Below, piece by piece: positions 50,032 to 59,261 of a stretch of DNA of 64,000 nt. The position numbers and the translations under genes are program-made. The stretch comes from an uncultured Oscillospiraceae bacterium (lineage in GTDB: Bacteria > Bacillota > Clostridia > Oscillospirales > Oscillospiraceae). How positions within the stretch are numbered: position 1 is the first letter of the stretch; each line of letters opens with the position of its first letter. The notes below the pieces were generated by a model. It was given only the letters and a program-made list of their open reading frames with translations. It was not told where the DNA came from and made no database searches. The stretch spans positions 62,001-126,000 of the forward strand of contig CAKTPP010000005.1 in the NCBI GenBank assembly GCA_934591895.1. Direction: 5' to 3'.

Positions 50032-51913
50032 ACGCCCGAAATTCGACGGCCGGACGCTCAAGCGCCTGCTGTCGTATATGCGTGCCTATAAGGGCACGCT
50101 CGTGCTCGTGACGGTCTGCATCCTGCTGAGCGCGGTCGCAGGCGCGGCCTCGTCCATGTTCCTGCAAAAGCTGATCGACGGCTATATCGTGCCGATGCTC
50201 GGCACAGCGTCGCCGGACTTTTCCGGTCTGATCCGCGCGCTGATCACCATCGGCTGCGTATATCTTATCGGTACGCTGGCCACATGGCTGTATAACCGCC
50301 GCATGGTCACGATCGCGCAGGGGACGCTCAAGCGCATCCGTGACGAGATGTTCGAGAAGATGCAGAGCCTGCCCATCCGCTACTTTGACACGCATACGCA
50401 CGGCGACATCATGAGCCTGTACACAAACGATACCGACACGCTGCGCCAGATGATCGCGCAGTCCATGGCACAGCTCGTATCGTCCGTGTTCACGCTTGCG
50501 GCAGTGTTTTTCTGCATGCTGTACATCAGCGTCTGGCTGACGCTGATCGTGTGCGCCGTCATGGCGCTCATCCTCATGTTCGTGCGCAAGCTCACCGGCC
50601 GCATCGGCGGCTACTTCATGGCGCAGCAGACGGCGCTGGCCGACCTCAACGGCTATGTTGAGGAGATGGTCAACGGCCAGAAGGTCGTCAAGGTCTTCTG
50701 CCATGAGGAGCAGAGCAAGGCGGAGCTGCGCCGCCGCAACCGCGTCTGGGCGGAAAACGCCGCGCGCGCCAGCGGCATGGCCAACAGCATGATGCCGATG
50801 ATGAACGCCGTCGGCTATCTGCAGTATGTTATCATCGCTGTCATCGGCGGCACGATGGCGATTGCCGGCACGCCGAACCTCGGCCTGACGGGCATGAACA
50901 CGCTCACGCTCGGTATGATCGCATCCTTCCTCACGCTCTCGCGCGGGTTTACAAACCCCATCTCGCAGATCTCCAACCAGTTCAACTCCATCGTCACGGC
51001 GTTGGCCGGTGCATCGCGCATCTTTGCCTTCATGGATGCCGAGCCGGAGACGGACGACGGCTATGTGACGCTTGTCAATGCCAGAGAGGAAAACGGCGCG
51101 CTCGTCGAGACCGATCACCACACGGGCCTCTGGGCGTGGAAGCATCCGCACAGCGACGGCACGGTCACATACACGAAGCTTGCCGGGCGCGTCGTGTTTG
51201 ACCACGTGGACTTCGGCTATACGCCGGATAAAGAGGTCCTGCATGACATCACGCTCTACGCTGAACCCGGTCAGAAGGTCGCCTTCGTCGGCGCGACCGG
51301 CGCCGGAAAGACGACGATCACGAATCTCATCAACCGCTTTTACGACATTGCCGACGGCAAGATCCGCTACGACGGCATCAACATCAACAAGATCCGCAAG
51401 GCTGATCTGCGCCGCAGCCTCGGCATCGTGCTGCAGGATGTGAACCTCTTTACCGGTACGGTCATGGAAAATATCCGCTACGGAAATCCGGCTGCGACGG
51501 ATGATGAATGTATCGCCGCGGCGAAGCTTGCCAACGCAGACCACTTCATCCGCATGCTGCCCGACGGCTACAACACCGTGCTCAAGGGTGACGGCAGCGG
51601 CCTGAGCCAGGGACAGCGGCAGCTGCTGAGCATTGCGCGCGCGGCCGTGTCCGACCCGCCGGTCATGATCCTTGATGAGGCGACAAGCTCCATCGACACC
51701 CGCACGGAGGCGCTCGTGCAGAGCGGTATGGATAAGCTCATGGAGGGGCGCACGGTGTTCGTCATCGCGCACAGGCTCTCAACGGTCAAAAACGCCGATG
51801 TGATCATGGTGCTCGACCATGGCCGCATCATCGAGCGCGGCAATCACGCCAGGCTCATCGCGGAAAAGGGTGTCTACTATCAGCTCTATACCGGTGCATT
51901 CGAACTGGAATAA
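50024..51913 (+). CDS. heterodimeric ABC exporter subunit with catalytic Walker motifs
   Basis: 629 residues: membrane domain (about 15-330), an inserted loop (about 340-385, rich in Glu, Asp and Trp), then the ATPase domain. Walker A GATGAGKTT (K429) and Walker B with D551-E552 are intact, but the signature is LSQGQ. Together with the partner's SGGQ this gives one consensus and one degenerate ATP site. GGGAGGCGAGGA precedes the ATG. Likely a drug or peptide exporter under MarR control. Confidence 0.93.
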   Translation: MRERPKFDGRTLKRLLSYMRAYKGTLVLVTVCILLSAVAGAASSMFLQKLIDGYIVPMLGTASPDFSGLIRALITIGCVYLIGTLATWLYNRRMVTIAQGTLKRIRDEMFEKMQSLPIRYFDTHTHGDIMSLYTNDTDTLRQMIAQSMAQLVSSVFTLAAVFFCMLYISVWLTLIVCAVMALILMFVRKLTGRIGGYFMAQQTALADLNGYVEEMVNGQKVVKVFCHEEQSKAELRRRNRVWAENAARASGMANSMMPMMNAVGYLQYVIIAVIGGTMAIAGTPNLGLTGMNTLTLGMIASFLTLSRGFTNPISQISNQFNSIVTALAGASRIFAFMDAEPETDDGYVTLVNAREENGALVETDHHTGLWAWKHPHSDGTVTYTKLAGRVVFDHVDFGYTPDKEVLHDITLYAEPGQKVAFVGATGAGKTTITNLINRFYDIADGKIRYDGININKIRKADLRRSLGIVLQDVNLFTGTVMENIRYGNPAATDDECIAAAKLANADHFIRMLPDGYNTVLKGDGSGLSQGQRQLLSIARAAVSDPPVMILDEATSSIDTRTEALVQSGMDKLMEGRTVFVIAHRLSTVKNADVIMVLDHGRIIERGNHARLIAEKGVYYQLYTGAFELE

Positions 51914-51920
51914 CGCGGGC

Positions 51921-51949
51921 TTGCAAGCAAAGCGCGTGTGCGGTATAAT
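51921..51949 (+). promoter_or_regulatory. promoter of PPC-domain gene
   Basis: TTGCAA (51921-51926), 17 bp, consensus TATAAT (51944-51949). Confidence 0.65.
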
Positions 51950-51985
51950 GACCGCAGTGCATTTCATTTGTCAGGAGGCAGAGCC

Positions 51986-52405
51986 ATGGAGTACAGAAGA
52001 TTTGACAACACCATCGTCGCCCGCATCGACCGCGGGGAAGAAGTGCTTGAGCAGGTCGCGGCCATTGCGCAGGCCGAGCAGATCAAGCTTGCGAGCGTGC
52101 AGGCGCTCGGCGCAGTCGGGGAGTTTACGGTCGGCGTGTTCCACACGGCCGAAAAGCAGTACCATGCCAACTCCTTCGCGGGCGATTTCGAGATCGTCTC
52201 GCTGACCGGCACGATCAACACGATGGACGGTGCGTTTTATGCGCACCTGCATATGAGCGCCGGAAACGAGAAGGGCGAAGTGTTCGGCGGGCATCTCAAC
52301 CGCGCCGTCATCAGCGCCACCTGTGAGATGGTCATCACGGTTATCGACGGACGGGTGGACCGTTTCCACAGCGAGGAGATCGGCCTGAACCTGTTCCGGT
52401 TCTGA
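51986..52405 (+). CDS. PPC/DUF296-domain protein
   Basis: 139 residues, a single PPC (plants and prokaryotes conserved) domain. The metal-binding histidines are visible in AHLHMSAG and GGHL. Members bind DNA as AT-hook-linked proteins in plants, but bacterial single-domain forms have no settled role. Own promoter and terminator, so monocistronic. CAGGAGG precedes the ATG. Confidence 0.9.
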   Translation: MEYRRFDNTIVARIDRGEEVLEQVAAIAQAEQIKLASVQALGAVGEFTVGVFHTAEKQYHANSFAGDFEIVSLTGTINTMDGAFYAHLHMSAGNEKGEVFGGHLNRAVISATCEMVITVIDGRVDRFHSEEIGLNLFRF

Positions 52406-52416
52406 GCATCTGTGTC

Positions 52417-52455
52417 AAAAGCACGCACGGCTATGAGTCGTGCGTGCTTTTTTGC
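52417..52455 (+). terminator. terminator of PPC gene
   Basis: AAAAGCACGCACG (52417-52429) pairs with CGTGCGTGCTTTT (52439-52451), followed by further T. Confidence 0.9.
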
Positions 52456-52464
52456 TGCCTTGAT

Positions 52465-52505
52465 CCTATATTCCTATTGACAACATAGGGATATAGGCAT
52501 ATAAT
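52465..52505 (+). promoter_or_regulatory. suf promoter with long dyad over the -35
   Basis: Perfect TTGACA (52477-52482), 17 bp, perfect TATAAT (52500-52505). A 12-bp inverted repeat with one mismatch (52465-52476 and 52486-52497) flanks the -35, consistent with an Rrf2/IscR-type or other repressor site. Confidence 0.7.
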
Positions 52506-52621
52506 TCACCTCAATGAGGTAGGAATTGCACCAAGTTATCCGCAGCCTCTCAGAATTCATGTATATCGTATGCAGCCGTGCCGTCAGGCACGGTTTGCCA
52601 TTGGGAACGGAGGATATATCT
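52506..52621 (+). promoter_or_regulatory. suf mRNA leader with two hairpins
   Basis: ACCTC/GAGGT near the 5' end and CCGTGCC (52576-52582) with GGCACGG (52587-52593), followed by TTT. The long leader may carry post-transcriptional control. Confidence 0.4.
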
Positions 52622-53368
52622 ATGAACAGCAGCCTGCTTGAAGTCAGCGGCCTGCGCGTGAGCGCGGGTGAGAAAGAGATCCTGCACGGCGTGGATCTGA
52701 CCGTCGGCAAGGACGAGACGCATGTGCTCATGGGGCCGAACGGCACCGGCAAGTCCACGCTCGGCTATGCGATCACCGGCAATCCGGAGTACACGGTCAC
52801 GGCCGGAAAGATCGTCTTTGACGGCGAGGATATTACGGACCTGCCGGTCAACGAGCGCGCGAAAAAGGGCATTTTCCTGTCCTTTCAGAATCCGCTCGAG
52901 GTGCCCGGCGTGACGCTCAGCGCGTTTATCCGCAGCGCACTCGAGCAGAAGACCGGCAAGCGCATCCGCCTCTGGGACTTCAAGAAGAAGCTTGCCGAGA
53001 CGATGCAGCTGCTGGCGATGGACGCTTCCTATGCCGAGCGCGACCTGAACGTGGGCTTTTCCGGCGGTGAGAAAAAGAAAGCGGAGATTCTGCAGATGCT
53101 CATGCTTGAACCCAAGCTCGCCATCCTCGACGAGACGGACTCCGGTCTGGACGTCGACGCGGTGCGCACGGTCTCCAAGGGCGTGCAGCTCTATCGTGAG
53201 CGCGTGCACGGCTCGCTGCTCATCATCACGCACAGCACCCGCATTCTCGAGGCGCTGACGGTGGACGCCGCGCACATCATGGAGCAGGGCGTCATTGTGA
53301 AAAACGGCGATGCATCGCTTGTAGATACCATCAATGAAAACGGCTTTGGCGGCATCCGAGCAGACTGA
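52622..53368 (+). CDS. sufC: Fe-S assembly ATPase SufC
   Basis: 248 residues, soluble ABC ATPase. Walker A GPNGTGKST at about 38-46, signature SGGEKKK at about 145, Walker B LAILDETDSGLD. It drives the SufBCD scaffold. GGAACGGAGG precedes the ATG. First gene of the clostridial sufCBDSU operon. Confidence 0.97.
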   Translation: MNSSLLEVSGLRVSAGEKEILHGVDLTVGKDETHVLMGPNGTGKSTLGYAITGNPEYTVTAGKIVFDGEDITDLPVNERAKKGIFLSFQNPLEVPGVTLSAFIRSALEQKTGKRIRLWDFKKKLAETMQLLAMDASYAERDLNVGFSGGEKKKAEILQMLMLEPKLAILDETDSGLDVDAVRTVSKGVQLYRERVHGSLLIITHSTRILEALTVDAAHIMEQGVIVKNGDASLVDTINENGFGGIRAD

Positions 53369-53384
53369 AAGCGAGGCGATCCGA

Positions 53385-54791
53385 ATGAAGGAAAAAAGTC
53401 AGGTTGCGGACATTGACCGCAGCGTCTACGACATCCGCGACCGCGAGGATGATGCCTATCGCATGCAGGAGGGCCTGACGCCGGAGATCATCGACAAGCT
53501 TTCCAAGGAGAAAGGCGATCCCGTCTGGATGCAGCAGTTCCGGCTGCAATCGCTGCAGATCTATAATGAGATGCCGGTTCCGGACTGGGGCCCGTCCATC
53601 GAGGGACTGGATATGGATCATATTGCGACCTATGTTCGCCCAAAGACCGACATGAAAAACGACTGGAAGGACGTCCCGCAGGATATCAAAGACACCTTCG
53701 AGCGTCTTGGCATCCCGCAGGCGGAGCGCAAATCGCTTGCCGGCGTCGGTGCACAGTACGATTCCGAGCTTGTGTATCACAACGTCCGGGACGAAGTGGC
53801 TGCACAGGGCGTCGTCTACACCGACATGGAGAGCGCGCTCAAGGGCGAATACGCCGACATGGTGCACAAGTATTTCATGAAGCTTGTCACACCGCGCGAC
53901 CATAAGTTTGCTGCCCTGCACGGCGCGGTCTGGTCCGGCGGCTCGTTCGTATATGTGCCGAAGGGCGTGCAGGTGTCCATCCCGCTGCAGTCGTACTTTC
54001 GCCTGAATGCCAAGGGGGCAGGCCAGTTTGAGCACACACTCATCATTGTCGATGAGGGTGCGAGTCTGCATTTTATCGAGGGCTGCTCAGCGCCGAAATA
54101 TAACGTTGCAAACCTCCACGCCGGCTGCGTGGAGCTGTATGTGAAGAAAAACGCCAGGCTGCGCTACTCGACCATTGAAAACTGGTCGAAGAACATGTAT
54201 AACCTCAACACCAAGCGCGCGCTCGTGGAAGAGGGCGGCGTGATCGAATGGGTGTCCGGTTCGTTCGGGTCTCATGTCGGCTGCCTGTATCCGATGAGTG
54301 TGCTCAAGGGCGACAATGCCAAGATGGAATTCACCGGCGTCACGTTTGCCGGCGCGGGGCAGAATCTTGACACCGGCGCGAAGGTCGTGCACATCGGCAG
54401 GAACACGAGCTCGTATATGAACACACGCTCGATCAGCAAGAGCGGCGGCATCAGCACATTCCGCAGCAGCGTCGTGGTGCAAAAGGGCGCTACGCACGCG
54501 AAATCCTCCGTGTCCTGCCAGTCGCTGATGCTCGATTCCGAGTCCCGCTCCGACACTGTCCCGGCCATGGACATCCGCACGAAGGACGCCGCCGTCGGTC
54601 ATGAGGCCAAGATCGGCAGCATCAGCAACGAGGCGGTGTTTTATCTCATGAGCCGCGGCATGAGTGAGGAGGATGCCCGCGCGCTGATCGTCAGCGGCTT
54701 TGCGGACAATGTCTCCAAGGAGCTGCCGCTTGAGTATGCGGTGGAAATGAACAATCTTATTCGTCTGGAGATGAAGGGCAGCATCGGCTGA
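53385..54791 (+). CDS. sufB: Fe-S assembly scaffold SufB
   Basis: 468 residues, normal length, beta-helix core. Typical segments are WSGGSFVYVPKGV, SYFRLNA, FEHTLIIVDEGA and the C-terminal GMSEEDARALIVSGF. It binds nascent clusters with SufC and SufD. The start is 16 nt after sufC; a longer frame would overlap sufC. Confidence 0.97.
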   Translation: MKEKSQVADIDRSVYDIRDREDDAYRMQEGLTPEIIDKLSKEKGDPVWMQQFRLQSLQIYNEMPVPDWGPSIEGLDMDHIATYVRPKTDMKNDWKDVPQDIKDTFERLGIPQAERKSLAGVGAQYDSELVYHNVRDEVAAQGVVYTDMESALKGEYADMVHKYFMKLVTPRDHKFAALHGAVWSGGSFVYVPKGVQVSIPLQSYFRLNAKGAGQFEHTLIIVDEGASLHFIEGCSAPKYNVANLHAGCVELYVKKNARLRYSTIENWSKNMYNLNTKRALVEEGGVIEWVSGSFGSHVGCLYPMSVLKGDNAKMEFTGVTFAGAGQNLDTGAKVVHIGRNTSSYMNTRSISKSGGISTFRSSVVVQKGATHAKSSVSCQSLMLDSESRSDTVPAMDIRTKDAAVGHEAKIGSISNEAVFYLMSRGMSEEDARALIVSGFADNVSKELPLEYAVEMNNLIRLEMKGSIG

Positions 54792-54818
54792 CCGCACATT
54801 CCGAAAGGAGGGAATATC

Positions 54819-55760
54819 GTGAATACGAGCCAACAGCTGGTCGTCAACAAACTGCCGGCCAGAACGTGGAACCATCTCAATGTCAACGAAGCGACCATCC
54901 CGTGGAATGCGGCCGAAGCGGCCGATCTCGGGACGGATACCTATCAAATCACAGCAGAGAACCGGACGCAGCCGCTGCATATTGACCTGAGCGGCGCTGA
55001 GGGTTATAGCTGCAGGCACATCGTGATTGATGTGGCCGCCGGCGTGCAGGCAACGGTATATATGGTGCTCGATACGCAGGGCAGCCTCGCCGTAGAAACG
55101 GCGCTGACACTGCATGAGCGTGCGTCTGTGCGCCTTGTGCAGGTGCTCGGCGCGCACAGCGGTGCGCTGCTCTACGCCAGAACGGACGCCGACTGTGCAC
55201 CCGATGCCGGCGTGGACATGACGCAGATCCTCATGGGCGGGGGCGACCTGTACTCTGATAACGACACGGAGCTTGTCGGTGACGGCAGCCGCTATTCGGC
55301 GCAGATCGGTTATCTCGGCCGCGGCAGCCAGACGATCGACGTCAATGTCGTTGTCAACCACTACGGCAGGAACACAGCCTGTGAGATCGATACCTCCGGT
55401 GCGCTCAAGGAGGCGGCGAAGAAGGTCTTCCGCGGCACGATCGATTTCAAGACCGGCTCGTCGAACTCCGTCGGCAACGAGAAGGAGACCGTGCTCATGC
55501 TCGGCGACGATGTCGTCAACAAGACGGTGCCGCTCATCCTCTGCGCAGAGGAAAACGTCGTCGGCAATCACGGCGCGACCATCGGCGAGCTCGATGACGA
55601 GACGCTGTTTTACTTTGAAAGCCGCGGCATCTCCCGCGCTCAGGCCGAAAACATTCTGGCGCGTGCCGCCATCGAGCGCTTTGCGCGCACGGTGGATGAC
55701 GAAGCGCTGCGTGCGCAGATTCTTCAGACGCTCGAGGAGGAACTCAACGATGACGTATGA
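54819..55760 (+). CDS. sufD: Fe-S assembly protein SufD
   Basis: 313 residues from a GTG behind AGGAGGG. Shares the SufB-like beta-helix pattern (GNEKETVLMLGDDVVNKTVPLILCAEENVVGNHGA and the C-terminal SRAQAENILARA). Shorter than enterobacterial SufD, as in other Clostridia. It overlaps sufS by 11 nt. Confidence 0.94.
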   Translation: MNTSQQLVVNKLPARTWNHLNVNEATIPWNAAEAADLGTDTYQITAENRTQPLHIDLSGAEGYSCRHIVIDVAAGVQATVYMVLDTQGSLAVETALTLHERASVRLVQVLGAHSGALLYARTDADCAPDAGVDMTQILMGGGDLYSDNDTELVGDGSRYSAQIGYLGRGSQTIDVNVVVNHYGRNTACEIDTSGALKEAAKKVFRGTIDFKTGSSNSVGNEKETVLMLGDDVVNKTVPLILCAEENVVGNHGATIGELDDETLFYFESRGISRAQAENILARAAIERFARTVDDEALRAQILQTLEEELNDDV

Positions 55761-56964
55761 TTATAAGCAGGACTTTCCGATCTTTCAGCACACGGACGTC
55801 GCCTATATCGATAACGCGGCCACGGCGCAGCGCCCGCAGTGCGTGCTGGACGCTGTGACGGATTTCTACCGCTGCCACAACGCAAACCCTCTGCGCGGAC
55901 TGTACCCGCTGAGCGTCGAGGCGACCGATATCTATGAGCAGGCGCGTGAGACGGTGCGCGATTTCATCGGCGCACGCTCGGCGCGTGAGATCGTCTTTAC
56001 CCGCAACACGACCGAGAGCCTGAACCTCGTCGCCTACAGCTACGGCCTGACGCACGTCAAGGCGGGGGATGAGGTGCTCGTGTCCATTATGGAGCACCAC
56101 AGCGACCTGCTCCCGTGGCAGATGGTCTGCCGCCAGACTGGCGCAGAGCTGAAGTTCATCGAGTGCGCGCCCGACGGCAGTGTGGATCTCCGGCAGATCG
56201 AATCGCTCATCACCGAGCGCACGAAGATCGTCGCCATGACGCAGGTGTCGAACGTTCTCGGCCGGAAGTACCCCGTGCAGGAAGTCGCCGCCATGGCGCA
56301 CAAAAAGGGCGCGGTCATGGTCGTGGACGGTGCGCAGAGCACACCGCACATGCCGGTGAACGTGCAGGAGCTGGGCGCGGATTTCTTCGCCTTCTCCGGC
56401 CACAAGATATTTGGCCCCATGGGGATCGGCGGGCTGTACGGCAGGGAGGAGCTGCTCGAGCAGATGCCGCCGTTTCTCTCCGGCGGCGAGATGATCGAAT
56501 CCGTCACACGCACGGGTGCCGTCTATGCCGAGCTGCCGCACAAGTTTGAAGCCGGCACAGTCAATGCCGCCGGTGCGGCCGGGCTGGCCGCTGCCATCCG
56601 GTATGTGCAGAGCGTCGGCTTCGACACCATCCGGCAGCGTGAGCATGATCTGACGGCCAATGCCCTCGCGCGTGTCCTGTCCGTGCCGCATGTGCACGTG
56701 CTCGGCACCGATAAGCCGGAGGATCACAACGGCATCATCACCTTCACGGTCGACAGCGTGCACCCGCACGACATCAGCGAGATCATGGCGTCCGACGGCG
56801 TCAACATCCGTGCCGGACACCACTGTGCGCAGCCGCTGCTCGCGCACCTCGGCCTGAACGCGACGGCCCGCGCCAGCTTTGCCTTCTATAACACCGACGA
56901 GGATGTCGACCGGTTCGTTGAGAGCCTCTCGACCCTGAGGGAGCGCATGGGATATGGAAAATAG
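55750..56964 (+). CDS. sufS: cysteine desulfurase SufS
   Basis: 404 residues, class-V aminotransferase fold. PLP lysine K219 in SGHKIFG; catalytic Cys C359 in RAGHHCAQP. It takes sulfur from cysteine and passes it to SufU. The start ATG lies inside the sufD end; an open frame extends further upstream but is not used. Confidence 0.97.
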   Translation: MTYDYKQDFPIFQHTDVAYIDNAATAQRPQCVLDAVTDFYRCHNANPLRGLYPLSVEATDIYEQARETVRDFIGARSAREIVFTRNTTESLNLVAYSYGLTHVKAGDEVLVSIMEHHSDLLPWQMVCRQTGAELKFIECAPDGSVDLRQIESLITERTKIVAMTQVSNVLGRKYPVQEVAAMAHKKGAVMVVDGAQSTPHMPVNVQELGADFFAFSGHKIFGPMGIGGLYGREELLEQMPPFLSGGEMIESVTRTGAVYAELPHKFEAGTVNAAGAAGLAAAIRYVQSVGFDTIRQREHDLTANALARVLSVPHVHVLGTDKPEDHNGIITFTVDSVHPHDISEIMASDGVNIRAGHHCAQPLLAHLGLNATARASFAFYNTDEDVDRFVESLSTLRERMGYGK

Positions 56965-57388
56965 GAGTTTTTATAATGAGATTCTGACCGAGCACAACAT
57001 CCATCCGGAGTTCAAGCACGACATTCCGGACGCGGACATTGAACTTGCGGGCGTGAACCCGAGCTGCGGCGACAACATCGTCCTCAAGCTCAAGACCGAC
57101 GGAGATGTCATTACCGACGGCGGTTTCGTCGGCGACGGCTGTGCCATCTCGCAGGCGTCTGCGGATATTATGCTCGGCATGATCGTGGGACAGAAGAAGG
57201 AAAAGGCACTGGAAATGGGCCGCACCTTCCTGCGCATGATCCACGGTGAGGCGACCGGGGAGGAGATTGAGAGTCTCGAAGAAGCCTCGGCGCTCAAGGA
57301 CATTGCGCACATGCCTGCGCGTGTGAAATGCGCCATGCTCGGCTGGCGCACGCTCACCGAGGCGCTGACCGGAAAGGTCGAAGAATAA
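56954..57388 (+). CDS. sufU: SufU sulfur-transfer/scaffold protein
   Basis: 144 residues. Three conserved Cys: C38 (NPSCGD), C63 (GDGCAIS) and C126 (VKCAMLGW). In Firmicutes SufU is a zinc-dependent sulfur acceptor for SufS. It overlaps sufS by 11 nt and is followed by a terminator. Confidence 0.97.
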   Translation: MENRSFYNEILTEHNIHPEFKHDIPDADIELAGVNPSCGDNIVLKLKTDGDVITDGGFVGDGCAISQASADIMLGMIVGQKKEKALEMGRTFLRMIHGEATGEEIESLEEASALKDIAHMPARVKCAMLGWRTLTEALTGKVEE

Positions 57389-57397
57389 GCCGTTCCC

Positions 57398-57437
57398 GCC
57401 GCCGGCGGATGCTGATGCAGCGTCTGCCGGCGGCTTT
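57398..57437 (+). terminator. suf operon terminator
   Basis: GCCGCCGGC (57398-57406) pairs with GCCGGCGGC (57426-57434), with TTT after. Loop of 19 nt. Confidence 0.65.
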
Positions 57438-57472
57438 CTGCGCGCTGAAATCGCCGCGTTTTCGCGCGGGGG

Positions 57473-57501
57473 TTGTGCGGGGAGGAGTTTTGTGGTACAT
57501 T
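57473..57501 (+). promoter_or_regulatory. promoter of hydrogenase-like sensor operon
   Basis: TTGTGC (57473-57478), 17 bp, TACATT (57496-57501). Confidence 0.45.
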
Positions 57502-57540
57502 AAAAAAATAGAAATCAAGAGAGATCGTGAAACACTACTC

Positions 57541-57552
57541 GTGAAATTTCAC
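57541..57552. promoter_or_regulatory. perfect palindrome upstream of sensor gene
   Basis: GTGAAATTTCAC, 17 nt before the start codon; its left half is also directly repeated (CGTGAAA at 57526-57532 and 57540-57546). A candidate operator. Confidence 0.45.
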
Positions 57553-57569
57553 AGAAAGGCGGGAGCCCC

Positions 57570-59261
57570 ATGGATGTTCTGCGTTTCAAACAGGCCAACT
57601 GCAAAAACTGCTACAAATGCGTCCGGTTCTGCCCGGTCAAGTCCATCCGCGTCTATCAGGGTCACGCACAGATCATTTCCAGCGACTGCATTCTCTGCGG
57701 CAACTGCGTGTCTGTCTGCCCGCAGCACGCGAAGGAGGACATCAGCGACGTCGGCCAGATCCGGGAGCTGATCGCCTCCGGCAAGCAGGTCGTCGTGAGC
57801 GTCGACTCGTCGTACATCGCCTATTTTGACACCCCCGGTTTTCAGGGCATTGAAAAGCCGCTCAAGGCGCTCGGCTTTGCGGCGGCGCACGAAACTGCGG
57901 AGGGCGCCTATCTGGTCAAAAAGGAGCTGGAAAAACTCGCCGCCCAGCCGGGCGATGCGCCGATCATCACGTCGGGCTGCTCGACGATCGTGCTCTATGT
58001 GGAAAAGCATCTGCCGGAGGCGCTGCCGTATCTCGCTCCGGTGCTCTCGCCGATGCAGGCGCATGCCGTGCTGCTGCGCGAGCGCTATCCGGGCGCGACC
58101 ATTGTCTACATCAGTCCCTGCATCTCCAAGAAGGAGGAGACGACGCGCTTTGAGAGCGTCGGCGCTGATTATGACATCACCTTCACGGAGCTGGAGGAGT
58201 GGATGAACGAGGCCGGTGTCGCCGTCGACCCGAACGTCCCGGCGGATGAGCCGATGCTCTCGCGCGCTTATACGATCACAAACGGTGTCCTGCACTCCAT
58301 GGCGCTCGATTCCGGGCGCGATTATCTGTTCCTGGACGGTCTGGACGACAGCATCCAGACGCTCAAGAGCGTTGTCAATGGCGAGCTGCGCAACTGCTTT
58401 ATCGAAATCGCCGCCTGTCACGGCAACTGCGTCGGCGGCCTTGCGTTCCGGCAGAAGCACACAAACCTGCTCGAGTCGCGCCGCCGCGTGATCCAGAGCG
58501 CCAACGGCAGCAGGAACTTCGATATTCAGGATCCGGTCAACATGCGCCGCGTGCTCATCGACAAGAAGCATCCGACCGATCTGCCGCCGGAATCCGTCAT
58601 CAACGGCATCCTGCGCAAGATGGGCAAATTCAGCCCGGCGGATGAGCTCAACTGCGGCCTGTGCGGTTACCGCACCTGCCGCGACAAGGCAATCGCCGTC
58701 TATGAAGGGCGCGCCGAGATCAGTATGTGTATGCCCTATATGAAGGAGCGCGCCGAGACCTACTCCGAGAAGATCATCAACGTCTCGCCCGAGGGCATTG
58801 TCACGGTCGGTAAAAAGCTCAAGGTACGGCAGATCAACAAGGCGGCCTGCAAGATCTTCGGCATCAAGGATCCGGCGGACATCATCGGCTATCCGGTGTC
58901 GCGCATCATGGATGAGTACGACTTCGTGAAGATGATCAGTCAGGACGAGACGCAGGTCACGGACGAGGTCTTTCTTGCCGACTACAACGTCTATCTCGAG
59001 CGCATCTTCATCTGCGACCCGGAGCGCACGCTCTTTACCTGCATCATGCGCGACGTGACCAAGGCGCGCCAGCGCCGCAATAAGATCCAGAAGACGAAGA
59101 TCCATGCGGCCGATCTGGCGGACGATATCATTGCAAACCAGCTGCGCATCGTGCACGAGATCGCAAGTCTGCTCGGAGAAACGGCGGCGGAGACCAAGGT
59201 GGCTGTGCACGATCTGAAGGAAGCCATCATGCTTGATGAGGACGGCGATGATGATGCGTAA
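57570..59261 (+). CDS. sensory [FeFe]-hydrogenase-like protein with PAS domain
   Basis: 563 residues. Two N-terminal [4Fe-4S] motifs (C11, C14, C17, C21 and C40, C43, C46, C50). The hydrogenase large-subunit fold keeps the presumed H-cluster cysteines C137 (TSGCS), C184 (SPCISKK) and C283/C287 (ACHGNCVGG), but the proton-transfer Cys before C137 is Gly. A further Cys set (C362, C365, C370, C387) and a PAS domain (about 400-505) follow. This is the HsfB/HydS-type layout, thought to sense redox state or H2. It overlaps the phosphatase gene. Confidence 0.88.
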   Translation: MDVLRFKQANCKNCYKCVRFCPVKSIRVYQGHAQIISSDCILCGNCVSVCPQHAKEDISDVGQIRELIASGKQVVVSVDSSYIAYFDTPGFQGIEKPLKALGFAAAHETAEGAYLVKKELEKLAAQPGDAPIITSGCSTIVLYVEKHLPEALPYLAPVLSPMQAHAVLLRERYPGATIVYISPCISKKEETTRFESVGADYDITFTELEEWMNEAGVAVDPNVPADEPMLSRAYTITNGVLHSMALDSGRDYLFLDGLDDSIQTLKSVVNGELRNCFIEIAACHGNCVGGLAFRQKHTNLLESRRRVIQSANGSRNFDIQDPVNMRRVLIDKKHPTDLPPESVINGILRKMGKFSPADELNCGLCGYRTCRDKAIAVYEGRAEISMCMPYMKERAETYSEKIINVSPEGIVTVGKKLKVRQINKAACKIFGIKDPADIIGYPVSRIMDEYDFVKMISQDETQVTDEVFLADYNVYLERIFICDPERTLFTCIMRDVTKARQRRNKIQKTKIHAADLADDIIANQLRIVHEIASLLGETAAETKVAVHDLKEAIMLDEDGDDDA

